Shown here in pieces: positions 44,123-53,031 of a stretch of 64,000 bases of DNA; the first letter of the stretch is position 1; the number at the start of each line of letters is the position of its first letter. Position numbers and translations under genes: made by a program. The DNA is from Oribacterium sp. Lineage in GTDB: Bacteria > Bacillota_A > Clostridia > Lachnospirales > Lachnospiraceae. A model generated the notes under the pieces. The model had not been told where the DNA came from, did no database searches, and was given only the letters and a program-made list of their open reading frames with translations. Location: the NCBI GenBank assembly GCA_004554245.1, contig SFND01000021.1:1-64000 (forward strand), in the 5' to 3' direction.

Positions 44123-44791
44123 TCAGCCGTGATACTCTCCGTTGTACTGAATCAGGGTCACGTCCCGAACGCCATCGATGTCACGCATGCGCTCTGCGAA
44201 GCCGGTGTCACCGTTTCGCACGAAGACCTCCGCTGCGAGCTCGGTCTGGTCCTTCCGCATCGTCTGTGACTTCAACCGATATTTCTGTCCCTGAAATGCA
44301 CGAAACACATCCTCCTCCAGCGCCGGCGCCGCATAATGGATCACCGCGATGTAGATCTGTCCCTTTTCCTGATGATAGTAAAAGGCCACGATCATCACGA
44401 CCATCACGATCGAGGAGATCAGCGCGAGGCCATACATGGTCGCACCGGTCGTGATGCCGACTGTGATCGCCCAGAACAGATACAGAAGATCCATGGGGTC
44501 CTTGATAGCCGTTCGAAAGCGGACGATGGACAGTGCACCGACCATACCGAGGGAAATCACGACATTCGTACTGATGGCGAGCGTCACCATGCAGGTCAGT
44601 ACGCACATGCCGACGAGTGTGACCGCGAAGCTGCGGCTGTAGATGACCCCGGAATAAAAGGTCTTATAGACCAGATAGATAAACACACCGAGCAGCATCG
44701 CCGCAAGCAGTGAAATCGCGAGGCTGCCCATATCATAGGTCCCCATCTGCTTCAGAAATGAATTTTTGATAACGTCTTTTACACTCATCAT
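44123..44791 (-). CDS. DUF4956 membrane protein
   Basis: 222 residues. Three to four membrane helices in residues ~22-135 (SLLAAMLLGVFIYLVYKTFYSG; GMCVLTCMVTLAIS; VGITTGATMYGLALISSIVMVVMIV), with the family's conserved cytosolic loop ALSIVRFRTAIKDPMDL between them; the C-terminal ~85 residues are soluble. The function is unknown; the family is often found beside VTC-domain and CotH genes. It overlaps the VTC stop by four bases. It may anchor the VTC-like protein at the membrane, as the membrane part of yeast VTC does; that is inference. The second ATG (44788) is equally likely as start. Confidence 0.88.
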   Translation of the reverse strand: MMSVKDVIKNSFLKQMGTYDMGSLAISLLAAMLLGVFIYLVYKTFYSGVIYSRSFAVTLVGMCVLTCMVTLAISTNVVISLGMVGALSIVRFRTAIKDPMDLLYLFWAITVGITTGATMYGLALISSIVMVVMIVAFYYHQEKGQIYIAVIHYAAPALEEDVFRAFQGQKYRLKSQTMRKDQTELAAEVFVRNGDTGFAERMRDIDGVRDVTLIQYNGEYHG

Positions 44792-45561
44792 TTAACTCCT
44801 TCGCTCTCCGCCCAGTAGTCGAAGCCATGCAGATAACGTGTCTTCTCATAGCACAGCACATATTTTGACAGGGCCGTATATTCTGCCGCAGACGGCAGAA
44901 TCGTATTCCGGACGATGTCCGGCAGAAACTCAGTAAACTTCACTTCCATGACGGTCTTCCCCGGCTCCAGTACCGGAAGCGTCGGCAAGTCCGGATCGAA
45001 GATATCCTCACGGAGGATCGCTGCACGGACATCATTATCGAAGGTCACGCGCACCGTGCCCGCCTCCATGATAAAGGGCTCCCGATCATAATCCACGATG
45101 ACGCGCGGACGCATCACGTGCGATACACACTCCACATAGAATTCCCTGCAGAGCGGTGCCGGATGATGCAGCAGAAACGCATACTTCCCTTGGAGGATCT
45201 GTGTGACCTCCTCCCGTGTCAGCCTCGCCGATTCCTTAAAAATATACTGCCCGGACTTCCGCTTCCGCTCGAGATGAATCACATCCTCCTTACAGTTATA
45301 GATGCGGATCCGGTACTTCTGCCGTTCCATCACGCCCATGTCCTTCTCTTCATACGCGGAGTTCCAGTAATCATCGAAGTAGAGACTCCGGATCAGATAC
45401 TGCCCGTTCACGGCATGCGGATCCAGCTGAAACAGCGGTCGCATCCGGGTTTTGAGAAGCTCGCGCTCCCCCTCATTTATGAGGAATTTCAGCTCATGGC
45501 GGAAGGGCTTCGTCGAGCGCTTCGGCATGTCGATCATCCTTTTCAGCTTCCACGCGTTCAT
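44788..45561 (-). CDS. VTC-domain protein (putative polyphosphate polymerase)
   Basis: 257 residues, a stand-alone VTC tunnel-like domain related to the catalytic part of yeast Vtc4 and CYTH-type triphosphate tunnels. Alternating basic/acidic beta strands are visible: FRHELKFLI near residue 25, IRSLYFDDYWNSAYEEK near 55, MERQKYRIRIYN near 80, HLERKRKSGQYI near 100, PRVIVDYDREPF near 150 and TVMEVKFTEFLP near 205. Predicted to act on polyphosphate or a triphosphate, unproven. Start uncertain: 45561 keeps it one base from the cotH stop, and MPKRSTK slightly downstream has AAAAGG at good spacing. Coupled to cotH and DUF4956. Confidence 0.87.
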   Translation of the reverse strand: MNAWKLKRMIDMPKRSTKPFRHELKFLINEGERELLKTRMRPLFQLDPHAVNGQYLIRSLYFDDYWNSAYEEKDMGVMERQKYRIRIYNCKEDVIHLERKRKSGQYIFKESARLTREEVTQILQGKYAFLLHHPAPLCREFYVECVSHVMRPRVIVDYDREPFIMEAGTVRVTFDNDVRAAILREDIFDPDLPTLPVLEPGKTVMEVKFTEFLPDIVRNTILPSAAEYTALSKYVLCYEKTRYLHGFDYWAESEGVK

Positions 45562-45562
45562 A

Positions 45563-47461
45563 TCACCCAAGATTCCCTTCTTCTACGATATCCTCTGAAA
45601 TCGTACCATCTGCATTCACATAAAAGCACTTCGTACCGTACACTTTTCCATTCTCCGTCACATAGTAATCAAACGCGTCCTGTGTATGCCCCGCTTCATC
45701 GCGGACACTTACCTTCAGGAAGTACTGTCCTGCCGGCAGCATATCGGTCGTCCATTCCGGCCATGCGCCATCATAGGACGCCAGCTCTTCTGTACCATCA
45801 CTGTTTCGAGTGATGCTCGCGTGATACAGGAGAGCACCCTCCCGGAAGGCATAGGATGGATCCCATACGATCCGCAGCTTCCCCTGTCCATCCGGCTCCG
45901 GCACGCCGATATAGAACGGCATCGGTTTATCGAGAGATGCCCGGTACGACTGGTACGCCTCTTCGACGTTTCGGTAGATGTTTTCGCTTAGTGTATCATA
46001 CTGTGCTTCCGTAAGCGGGGCGTTCATGATATCCGGCTGCTGATAAACATAGTTTTTCACAACCGCCGCATAGCGCCCGGCCATGCTCGTCATATGCTCC
46101 TTCGTCAGCACATGCGTACGCAGATCCTCGATGGCTTCATCAAGCACACTTCGAAAATGCGTCGACTGCAGACAGCGCCGGAACAGGATATTGCCCCAGT
46201 AGTTGGAGATACCACGTTGCCAGCTGCTGTTTTCGCTGCGTCCGGTCAGCGCGTGCTGCTCATAAAACAGTGCACCATCAAAATCCCATGAGAGAATATA
46301 GAAGCGATCGACGTTTTTCGGACTGTAGATATAGAAATTCCGGTTCTCAGAATCCGAATTTCCCATCAGGATCTGGAACGCCATCCAGTAGGCGATATTC
46401 TCCTCATCGAGCCAGTCCGACAGCAGCTGGTCTGCATTCACAGAATAATCATTGATTTCCTCCAGCATACGGATCAGCTTGCTGTGATCATGATCTCCCT
46501 TGATTTCCAGTAATTTTTCAAAGGCTTTCTGATCAAAATCCGGATCCGTCTCCAGCCGGATCGTATCTTCCTGGCGATAGAATTCGAAGAAATTCACCTT
46601 ATAAAGCTGACCATAGCGGTCGAGCCCGTGGGCACGTAAAGCCGTTTTATTGAGCTGCTCCACCTGCGTATAGAGCCCGTAATCCTGGAAGGTCTCATTG
46701 GCTGGGTCGTCCGTCTGGTCCTTCACATAGAGATGGACGAACTGGGTGCGCAGCGAGATGAGCTGCGGGATCTCCTTCAGAAGATCGAAGGCCATCTTAT
46801 TTCGATAGCGTAGCCCATCCGTCATATGCTTATTCAGCGCAATCGTCTGCTGTCCGCGCCAGCTTCCATGCTCATCCTTCAGCCGGATCTTATAATTTTT
46901 CTGAGAATACTTACTCGATGTCTGCCCGCGAATCTGGACGGTCGCATTCGGCGCACTTTCTCCGAAGCCGAGTTCACCGGCCACCGGTCCGTTTTCATCG
47001 CCGACCTGCAGCAGTCCCTCTACCTGGTAGCGGTCGACCCCCATCGCCTCATAGTCATATGCCGAGTAGCTGTTGATGTCTGCCCAGCTGTGATCCGTGT
47101 TGTCGCCGGCATTACCCCGACGCACCGTGAGGTACATCGTGACCACCGAGTCCTCCACATCGTTTTCATACAGCGTCTTTTTATCTTCGAGATGCGGAAT
47201 CGCGGCGGCCGTTTCGACAGAGATATCCCCGGCCGCTGTATCCGTCGTCTGCCCGCTGCCCGCTGCTGTCGAAGCGGCGACATCCTCCCCGGTTTTTCTG
47301 TGCGCTGTCTCTGCCGCTTTTTTCGTCGCCGATGCCTCTTCGTGTACATGCTGTCCAGAAAGAGCAGCGTTATAGACGGCACCACCCACCGACAGTGCCA
47401 GCAGCAGAACGATGATCAGCAGCATCGACCCAACATTTTTCCATTTTAAGAAATCTCGCAT
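45563..47461 (-). CDS. CotH-family kinase, membrane-anchored
   Basis: 632 residues. Single membrane helix at ~12-32, then a ~65-residue Ala/Thr-rich linker and an extracytoplasmic CotH domain. Family features: RGQTSSKYSQKNYKIRLKDEHG near residue 175, DYGLYTQVEQLNKTALRAHGLDRYGQLYKVN near 255, and YILSWDFDGALFYEQ near 385. CotH proteins are atypical protein kinases, known from spore-coat phosphorylation. The last ~100 residues form a beta-rich domain. It starts inside pelG (16-base overlap) with a good GGAGGT, so it is part of the Pel operon. The target is unknown; a surface protein or the polymer is conceivable. Confidence 0.9.
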   Translation of the reverse strand: MRDFLKWKNVGSMLLIIVLLLALSVGGAVYNAALSGQHVHEEASATKKAAETAHRKTGEDVAASTAAGSGQTTDTAAGDISVETAAAIPHLEDKKTLYENDVEDSVVTMYLTVRRGNAGDNTDHSWADINSYSAYDYEAMGVDRYQVEGLLQVGDENGPVAGELGFGESAPNATVQIRGQTSSKYSQKNYKIRLKDEHGSWRGQQTIALNKHMTDGLRYRNKMAFDLLKEIPQLISLRTQFVHLYVKDQTDDPANETFQDYGLYTQVEQLNKTALRAHGLDRYGQLYKVNFFEFYRQEDTIRLETDPDFDQKAFEKLLEIKGDHDHSKLIRMLEEINDYSVNADQLLSDWLDEENIAYWMAFQILMGNSDSENRNFYIYSPKNVDRFYILSWDFDGALFYEQHALTGRSENSSWQRGISNYWGNILFRRCLQSTHFRSVLDEAIEDLRTHVLTKEHMTSMAGRYAAVVKNYVYQQPDIMNAPLTEAQYDTLSENIYRNVEEAYQSYRASLDKPMPFYIGVPEPDGQGKLRIVWDPSYAFREGALLYHASITRNSDGTEELASYDGAWPEWTTDMLPAGQYFLKVSVRDEAGHTQDAFDYYVTENGKVYGTKCFYVNADGTISEDIVEEGNLG

Positions 47462-48900
47462 AATACCTCCAGTCGTTCATGAAGCCAGGTGAAAAATCCG
47501 TGCTTCCGCTCTGCCACAAAGGGCTGCGTACTCAGAATATGGTAGGGAAGGCGCCTGGTGTAGGTATTGAGCCGAACCCAGGATACACAGAAATAGACCA
47601 TGCCGCCGATGGCAAAGGCGAAGCCCACGTAACGGCTCGGCAGCCGAAGCGCCAGGAGGGAGCCGATGGTCGTCACCAGAGCATAGCTGATACTGGCGAT
47701 GCCGGCCCCCTTATAATCGGTGAAATACAGCAGCATGAGCATCAGCACGTTGCCTACCGCATAGAGTCCATAGCCGACACAGAGGATACGGAAATAGCCA
47801 TCCATGAGGGCATCAAAACCGAGTGGCAGTGCATGCAGGACGAGCGTTCCGAGTGAGATCGCGATGGCCGTCGTATACAGCTGACGCTTCGCGGTGTAGG
47901 CAAGCTCCCGCTCCATGACATACATCATCTCCTGCTCCGCCAGCTGAATCTCCGTGATCGAGCCCCGACCGTTAAAAAGATCATAGTAGGCACGATATTT
48001 CGGATAAAAATTCACTTCCACCGAAGCGACGAAGTTGATGGTCGTCACCAGAATCGTCATAAATGCATAGAGCGCAGCAACATCATGCTGCGGTGCCCCG
48101 TAAAACAGCCCCTGAATCTGTTCTCCGATATCCGGTCGGCACCAGGCGATCACGAGATGTGAAAAAAGTCCGATGTTCAGCATGAAGCCGTTTGCACTCA
48201 GCCAGCGGTACTGCTCCATCCAGTCCAGAAACTCGAAGTAGTATCCGCTTCCCTGCGGAAAAAAGGCATTCAGCAGGAGATAATTCAGGATCATCATCAC
48301 GCCATAGCCGAGAATCACACTCAGCAGCAGGACCTCCAGCCGCGCACCGAAAAGGCGACAGCCGAAGGCGGCCGCGAGAAAGCTGAGTCCGATGGCCAGC
48401 AGATAGCTGAGCAGTATCCCCTTATAATCCTTGATGGCGGTCATATAATGCATCTCTGTCCAGACCACCACAAGCTCCATAAAAAACAGGAAGTTCAGGA
48501 TGATCTCTCCGATGCTGATTCCCGCCATGCAGAGGAAGGTGCCATACAGCACGGCCCCCAGTGGCAGCAGCAGTGCCAGCACGCCTTTCAGGGAAGGCAT
48601 AACCCGTCGCTCATTATTTGTATAGAGCATATCGGAAATATAGCGGGAGAGCGTCAATGAAACATAACCGGTCAATACGAGCGAACCGAGCAGTGCATAG
48701 GTGATCATCGCATTCAGCAGCTCCCGCTGATGTGCATCGAGGCCGAAATACTGTCCGATAAAGCCGATGCCCATGAGAAAACATACGCCCAGAAGCATCG
48801 GGCCGGCCGTCACCAGTCCGGTATAGCCATAGGCCCGCATCAGCTTCAGAATTCCCTGCTGCTTAAATAATTTCTTTAATTCGAAACCGATTCCTGCCAC
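47446..48900 (-). CDS. pelG: Exopolysaccharide transporter PelG
   Basis: 484 residues, ~12 membrane helices, MOP-superfamily partner of PelF that moves the polymer across the cytoplasmic membrane. The N-terminus AGIGFELKKLFKQQG is a PelG hallmark, followed by LMRAYGYTGLVTAGPM and LTGYVSLTLSRYISDMLY. Start is GTG 48900 with GAGGT upstream, inside pelF (25-base overlap), as expected for tight stoichiometry with PelF. Downstream cotH starts within pelG. Confidence 0.94.
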   Translation of the reverse strand: MAGIGFELKKLFKQQGILKLMRAYGYTGLVTAGPMLLGVCFLMGIGFIGQYFGLDAHQRELLNAMITYALLGSLVLTGYVSLTLSRYISDMLYTNNERRVMPSLKGVLALLLPLGAVLYGTFLCMAGISIGEIILNFLFFMELVVVWTEMHYMTAIKDYKGILLSYLLAIGLSFLAAAFGCRLFGARLEVLLLSVILGYGVMMILNYLLLNAFFPQGSGYYFEFLDWMEQYRWLSANGFMLNIGLFSHLVIAWCRPDIGEQIQGLFYGAPQHDVAALYAFMTILVTTINFVASVEVNFYPKYRAYYDLFNGRGSITEIQLAEQEMMYVMERELAYTAKRQLYTTAIAISLGTLVLHALPLGFDALMDGYFRILCVGYGLYAVGNVLMLMLLYFTDYKGAGIASISYALVTTIGSLLALRLPSRYVGFAFAIGGMVYFCVSWVRLNTYTRRLPYHILSTQPFVAERKHGFFTWLHERLEVLCEIS

Positions 48901-50303
48901 TTTTCGTTTACCTCATCATACATCGCACGGTATTTTTCCATCATCATCTCCTGTCGGAAATAGTGTTCTGCGCGCTGCTGCCCGGCCCGCCCCATCTCCA
49001 GGCGTTTTTCATCATCACGACACATCCACTCCAGCGCATCCGCGAGGGCCTGCCGGTTCATCGGCGGCACACAGTAGCCGGCCGGACCGTAGGGATCATA
49101 TACTCCGCCTCTGATCAGTTCACGGCAGCAGCCGACATCGGTCGTAACCGCCGGACGTCCGGCCGCAAACGATTCGAGCACCGACAGTGGCTGGCCCTCT
49201 GAAATGGAGGTCAGGACCGTGAAATCGATCTGCTCCATGTACTTCACGACATCCACCTGACCGACGAAGCTGAGCGTTTCCAGGCGAAGCTCATGCACGA
49301 GGGCATGACACTCCGCCGCATACTCCTCGTCATCGACCCCACCCAGGATGTGCAGCCGCGTATTCGGCACCCGCATCGTCAGCTCCTTATAGGCATAGAT
49401 CAGGGTTTTGACATCCTTGATGGCAGCAATTCGGATCACCGCTGCGATATCGATCATACCGTTTTTCTTTTTCATGGGAATCCTGGAAAAACGTGCATAA
49501 TTTATGCCGTTTCCGATGACGCGGCACTTCTCCGGTGCCGCCCCCAGTTCGATCTGCGTATCCTTCGCGCGCTGAAACAGCGAGGTGATCACCGTCGCCT
49601 GCTGATAGACTGCATCGGAAAGCATATAGAAAAACTTTATCCACTGACGCTTGAAGGTCGGGAGGACCCAGCCCGCGCGGATGATCTCCTCTTCCCGCTC
49701 ACGGCTGTAAATACCGTGCTCCGTGAGCACCAGCGGCTTCTTCTTCACGATGCTCGCCATCGTTGCAAGAATTCCGCCATAGCCGGTGCAGATCGTGTGA
49801 TACATGTCGGCTTCTGGGATCGGCTGGGACAGCAGATACAGTACCGGCAGCAGCATGGAGCGGATCGTATGGAAGGTATCTGAAAAGGCGGCATACGGAT
49901 ACTGCTCCGTACACAGCTTCGTCAGAATATCGAGAAAGGCTTCGCTCATGAGAAAGGCCCCCGGCTTTATCTGCTTCGTCTGGTACAGATCACACAGCAC
50001 ATGCCAGTCCGGATGTGCGCAGTCCATCAGTGCCTGCAGCGCCGCTATCTCCTCTTCCTTAAAATGATAACGATGATCCTGCTCGATGCGCACCTTCAGC
50101 GCATCGTCCAGAAATACCTCATGGATCTCGACCACATTTTCCGGCGGCTGCACGAAGAACTTTCCCTGATCCTTATGATAGGCGCCGATGACCCAGAGCA
50201 CGAATTCTGTTTCCGGCATCTGCTGTATGTAATTATGCATCCAGCTGGAAACACCGCCGTGTGTATAGGGGTAGCTTCCCTCCAGAATAAGACAAATGCG
50301 CAT
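48876..50303 (-). CDS. pelF: Exopolysaccharide glycosyltransferase PelF
   Basis: 475 residues, a cytosolic GT4-type glycosyltransferase that polymerises Pel from UDP-sugar. The N-terminal ILEGSYPYTHGGVSSWMHNYI is diagnostic for PelF. The donor-site region has GNGINYARFSRI near 265, AAVIRIAAIKDVKTLIYAY near 290, HILGGVDDEEY, and the E-x7-E type segment SEGQPLSVLESFAAGRPAVTTDVGCCREL near 385. ATG 50303 has AGGAGA upstream, 11 bases after the DUF2194 gene. Overlaps pelG. Confidence 0.95.
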   Translation of the reverse strand: MRICLILEGSYPYTHGGVSSWMHNYIQQMPETEFVLWVIGAYHKDQGKFFVQPPENVVEIHEVFLDDALKVRIEQDHRYHFKEEEIAALQALMDCAHPDWHVLCDLYQTKQIKPGAFLMSEAFLDILTKLCTEQYPYAAFSDTFHTIRSMLLPVLYLLSQPIPEADMYHTICTGYGGILATMASIVKKKPLVLTEHGIYSREREEEIIRAGWVLPTFKRQWIKFFYMLSDAVYQQATVITSLFQRAKDTQIELGAAPEKCRVIGNGINYARFSRIPMKKKNGMIDIAAVIRIAAIKDVKTLIYAYKELTMRVPNTRLHILGGVDDEEYAAECHALVHELRLETLSFVGQVDVVKYMEQIDFTVLTSISEGQPLSVLESFAAGRPAVTTDVGCCRELIRGGVYDPYGPAGYCVPPMNRQALADALEWMCRDDEKRLEMGRAGQQRAEHYFRQEMMMEKYRAMYDEVNEKWQESVSN

Positions 50304-50314
50304 AGTTTCTCCTG

Positions 50315-52141
50315 TTATTTTCCACGCTGCATCCTTACTTCCCTTCCCGTCGTATGCAGAAGGTACAGATTTCCTGTGAGATGCTCGAGCGTACCGCCCT
50401 CCAGCTCCGTGATCCTGCCCTCGTTGACACGTACCAGGAAATAATCATCGTCCGTCACCCCGCCGAGGCGCAGGCCAATGCTGTCGTCCGTCACGGTCCG
50501 TTCGACCGAAACACCACTGAAGCGCTGCACCGCTGCCGCCATCCCGCTGCCGGTCACATGCCGGATCGGTGGTGCCGCCCGGTTCAGCCACTCGATATAC
50601 GCTGTAAGCCGGTCCTTCAGGGTCGCCCAGCCGAGTGCCGCCCCGCGGTCTTCATCGAGAAGATCATCTGGATGCATGAAGTGAGAATTCACGAGATGCA
50701 TATTGAGCTCTGAAAACGCCGAGAGGCGCATGGACTCATCCAGGACGCAGGAGGAAATGATACGCGGCGTCTCGACCACCCCATCCTCTGCGACCTCAAA
50801 CTCCTGATCATAGCCGCTTTCACCCGGGAGATAACAGCTCGCAATCGCCCGGATGTTCCGGAATCGCTGTCCGATCAGTGCACGTCCCTCCGGTGATAAA
50901 ACGTTCGATGGCGGCACATAGACCTGCAGCTTCGTATTCGGAAACAGTCCCTCGGAGAAATCCTTCACTTCCGTCATCGCCTTTGCCATGGCGTCGGTGG
51001 ATGTCCAGTTGTGATAGCCGAGGTCGACCGAATACTGAAAATCCGGTCCGCACAGTGGCTGGTGGTTGTAGCCATGATAGCCGAGCTCGCCGCCCTCATC
51101 AAGCAGCATGTTGCCATAATAGCTGTAATCGGAAATGACCGTGTTTCGCTCCACCTCTCCATCCGTTTCATCATCATAATTCTCGATGATGAGACCTGTG
51201 AACGGGATACTGTACTTCCGGCAGAGCTCTGCGACATCCGGCCACCAGACCTGGGAATAAAATTCTTGGATATCCATCTGATAATCGCGTTTTACATACT
51301 GACCATCGCCCATCGGGACCGGTGACGGCCAGTCATCGAGGTAAAAGGCGGAAGCATTGATCACCGGATAGATGCAGACATCCTCGAGAAGACTGTAGGC
51401 AGAAGCATAGATGCCACGTGTGCTCTTCTCACAGTAAGCCAGGTTACAGAAGACGAAACGACCTTCACCGTACGCACGGGACCAGATCAGCGGCACCCGC
51501 TCATCCGAAGTACTGGCATATAGGATGCACTGATCATCCAGACCGACATTCATGGCCGCTTCATATGGATCATCGAAGGTATAGATCCGGTCGGCCCCCA
51601 GCATAAACGTATCCAGCGCTCGAAAATCCGGCACCATTTTAAAATCATAGCCGGAATCGAGAATCCCGAGATGATTCTGAATCGCAGAAAACGCATGTGT
51701 TTTCTCTACCGGCATGCCGAAAAGAACACGGCCACCAGACTGTACCCAGTCGCAAAGCGAGAGAAGCTGATTCCCGAGCGGTGTCACATCCGGTAAGAGA
51801 AGCACCACGGTCCGGAAGTCATCGAAATCGAGGATCGTCTCCTGCGCCCGCACGTCCTGGACCTGATAGCTGATCCGCATATCCGTAAGCATCTGCTCAT
51901 ACTCTGCGCGTGCAGACATACTGTTCATGTTCTGGCTGTTGACAAGTAGAAGACACTCGGCCGTTTCGCTGAGTGGCTTGTTTACGAGCGTCTGTTCCGC
52001 CGAAAGCAGTTTCGTCCCACGCTCGGTGCCCTCATATGTGATGCCCCTTCGTTCCATGAGAAGCAGACAGAAGATCGCGAAAAAGCCGATAAACACGCGA
52101 AAGACGGCATGAAATCGATATGTATTCCCGTTCTTTTTCAT
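50315..52141 (-). CDS. DUF2194 protein, polysaccharide deacetylase-like (PelA-position)
   Basis: 608 residues. One membrane helix at ~12-30, the rest outside. Residues ~55-190 resemble a glutamine-amidotransferase-like (non-catalytic) fold (ECLLLVNSQN; TVVLLLPDV; SGGRVLFGMP). The C-terminal half is deacetylase-like: FYLDDWPSP near 280 supplies the paired aspartates and GGELGYHGYNHQPLCG near 370 the HxxxH metal ligands of CE4-type deacetylases. I infer that it removes acetyl groups from the nascent polymer, doing the deacetylase job of PelA. Start 52141 (MKKNGN) has AGGAGA and overlaps the pelE stop (ATGA); longer frames lack that. Confidence 0.85.
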   Translation of the reverse strand: MKKNGNTYRFHAVFRVFIGFFAIFCLLLMERRGITYEGTERGTKLLSAEQTLVNKPLSETAECLLLVNSQNMNSMSARAEYEQMLTDMRISYQVQDVRAQETILDFDDFRTVVLLLPDVTPLGNQLLSLCDWVQSGGRVLFGMPVEKTHAFSAIQNHLGILDSGYDFKMVPDFRALDTFMLGADRIYTFDDPYEAAMNVGLDDQCILYASTSDERVPLIWSRAYGEGRFVFCNLAYCEKSTRGIYASAYSLLEDVCIYPVINASAFYLDDWPSPVPMGDGQYVKRDYQMDIQEFYSQVWWPDVAELCRKYSIPFTGLIIENYDDETDGEVERNTVISDYSYYGNMLLDEGGELGYHGYNHQPLCGPDFQYSVDLGYHNWTSTDAMAKAMTEVKDFSEGLFPNTKLQVYVPPSNVLSPEGRALIGQRFRNIRAIASCYLPGESGYDQEFEVAEDGVVETPRIISSCVLDESMRLSAFSELNMHLVNSHFMHPDDLLDEDRGAALGWATLKDRLTAYIEWLNRAAPPIRHVTGSGMAAAVQRFSGVSVERTVTDDSIGLRLGGVTDDDYFLVRVNEGRITELEGGTLEHLTGNLYLLHTTGREVRMQRGK

Positions 52142-53031
52142 CCGGTCTCCTCCCAGAACTGAATCACGCGACGAAGCCGACTGGAAAGGTAGCATCCGCT
52201 CGTCTTCAGCTTTTCGATATACGCGGTGAATGCTGCACCCATATGAAGCTCATAGTAGTAGCGTAGGCGGAGCATCATCGTTTCCTCCCGTTCCGGCCAG
52301 CGTGTCTCCATCTGTACGAGCCACTGCTCTGCCTGGTCATAATTCTTCGAGTACATCAGGCTCCGAATGAGTGCCCGTACATCTTCGATGCGCATTTCCT
52401 TCTGTATGCGTTCCTTGAGAAGTGTCACGTAACGCGTACGCTGGATCCGGAGATTTTCACCTTCGGCCAGTGCATTTCGGAGGTACTCATCCAGGGTATC
52501 GATATAGTCCGCCAGCACCTCCGCATCCTCCGGATGCTCCTCATGTGCTTTACTCAGCTTCTGAAGGCGCAGGTCATAGTTCTTCAGAAGCTCTGAAAGT
52601 GCCGTCGTCGCGTAATGAACGACCTCCACATCCGCATTATCCTTCGCCTGATGCAGCACATAGCTCATATCGGAAGCGCCATGCAGGAGAATCTCCAGCA
52701 TCGCGTTTCGACGCACACCAGCGTCATTCAGGATGAGCGCATCCTGCAGCGGCAACGCCTCTCCTGATTCCTGATCGACATCCGGTGTACTCTTCTCACT
52801 TACAAGATCCTTGCGCATCGCCTCCAGGTTCCTGTTCTTCGATCCTGTAAGGCCGTTGACATTGACCCAGGACACAAGCAGGGTCAGTACCGGACCGAAT
52901 ACCGGCACGAACACACAGATCGGGAGCAGCATAACATCCGCTTCCAGGATACGGAAGCGCAGCAGAAAATAAAAGCCCACGCAGACCAGCAGATGCAGCA
53001 GCAGGAACAGTACGGCGAGCCCCGGCGTCAT
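52138..53031 (-). CDS. pelE: PelE-like membrane protein
   Basis: 297 residues. Two N-terminal membrane helices (FLLLHLLVCVGFYFLLRF and LPICVFVPVFGPVLTLLVSWV), then a cytosolic all-helical part from ~65 with TPR-like spacing (MLEILLHGASDMSYVLHQAKDN; DAEVLADYIDTLDEYLRNAL; QAEQWLVQMETRWPEREE). This layout and its position between PelD and the rest are those of PelE, which binds PelD/PelG in the synthase complex. Sequence alone is weakly conserved, so the name rests partly on context. Overlaps both neighbours by ATGA. Confidence 0.85.
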   Translation of the reverse strand: MTPGLAVLFLLLHLLVCVGFYFLLRFRILEADVMLLPICVFVPVFGPVLTLLVSWVNVNGLTGSKNRNLEAMRKDLVSEKSTPDVDQESGEALPLQDALILNDAGVRRNAMLEILLHGASDMSYVLHQAKDNADVEVVHYATTALSELLKNYDLRLQKLSKAHEEHPEDAEVLADYIDTLDEYLRNALAEGENLRIQRTRYVTLLKERIQKEMRIEDVRALIRSLMYSKNYDQAEQWLVQMETRWPEREETMMLRLRYYYELHMGAAFTAYIEKLKTSGCYLSSRLRRVIQFWEETG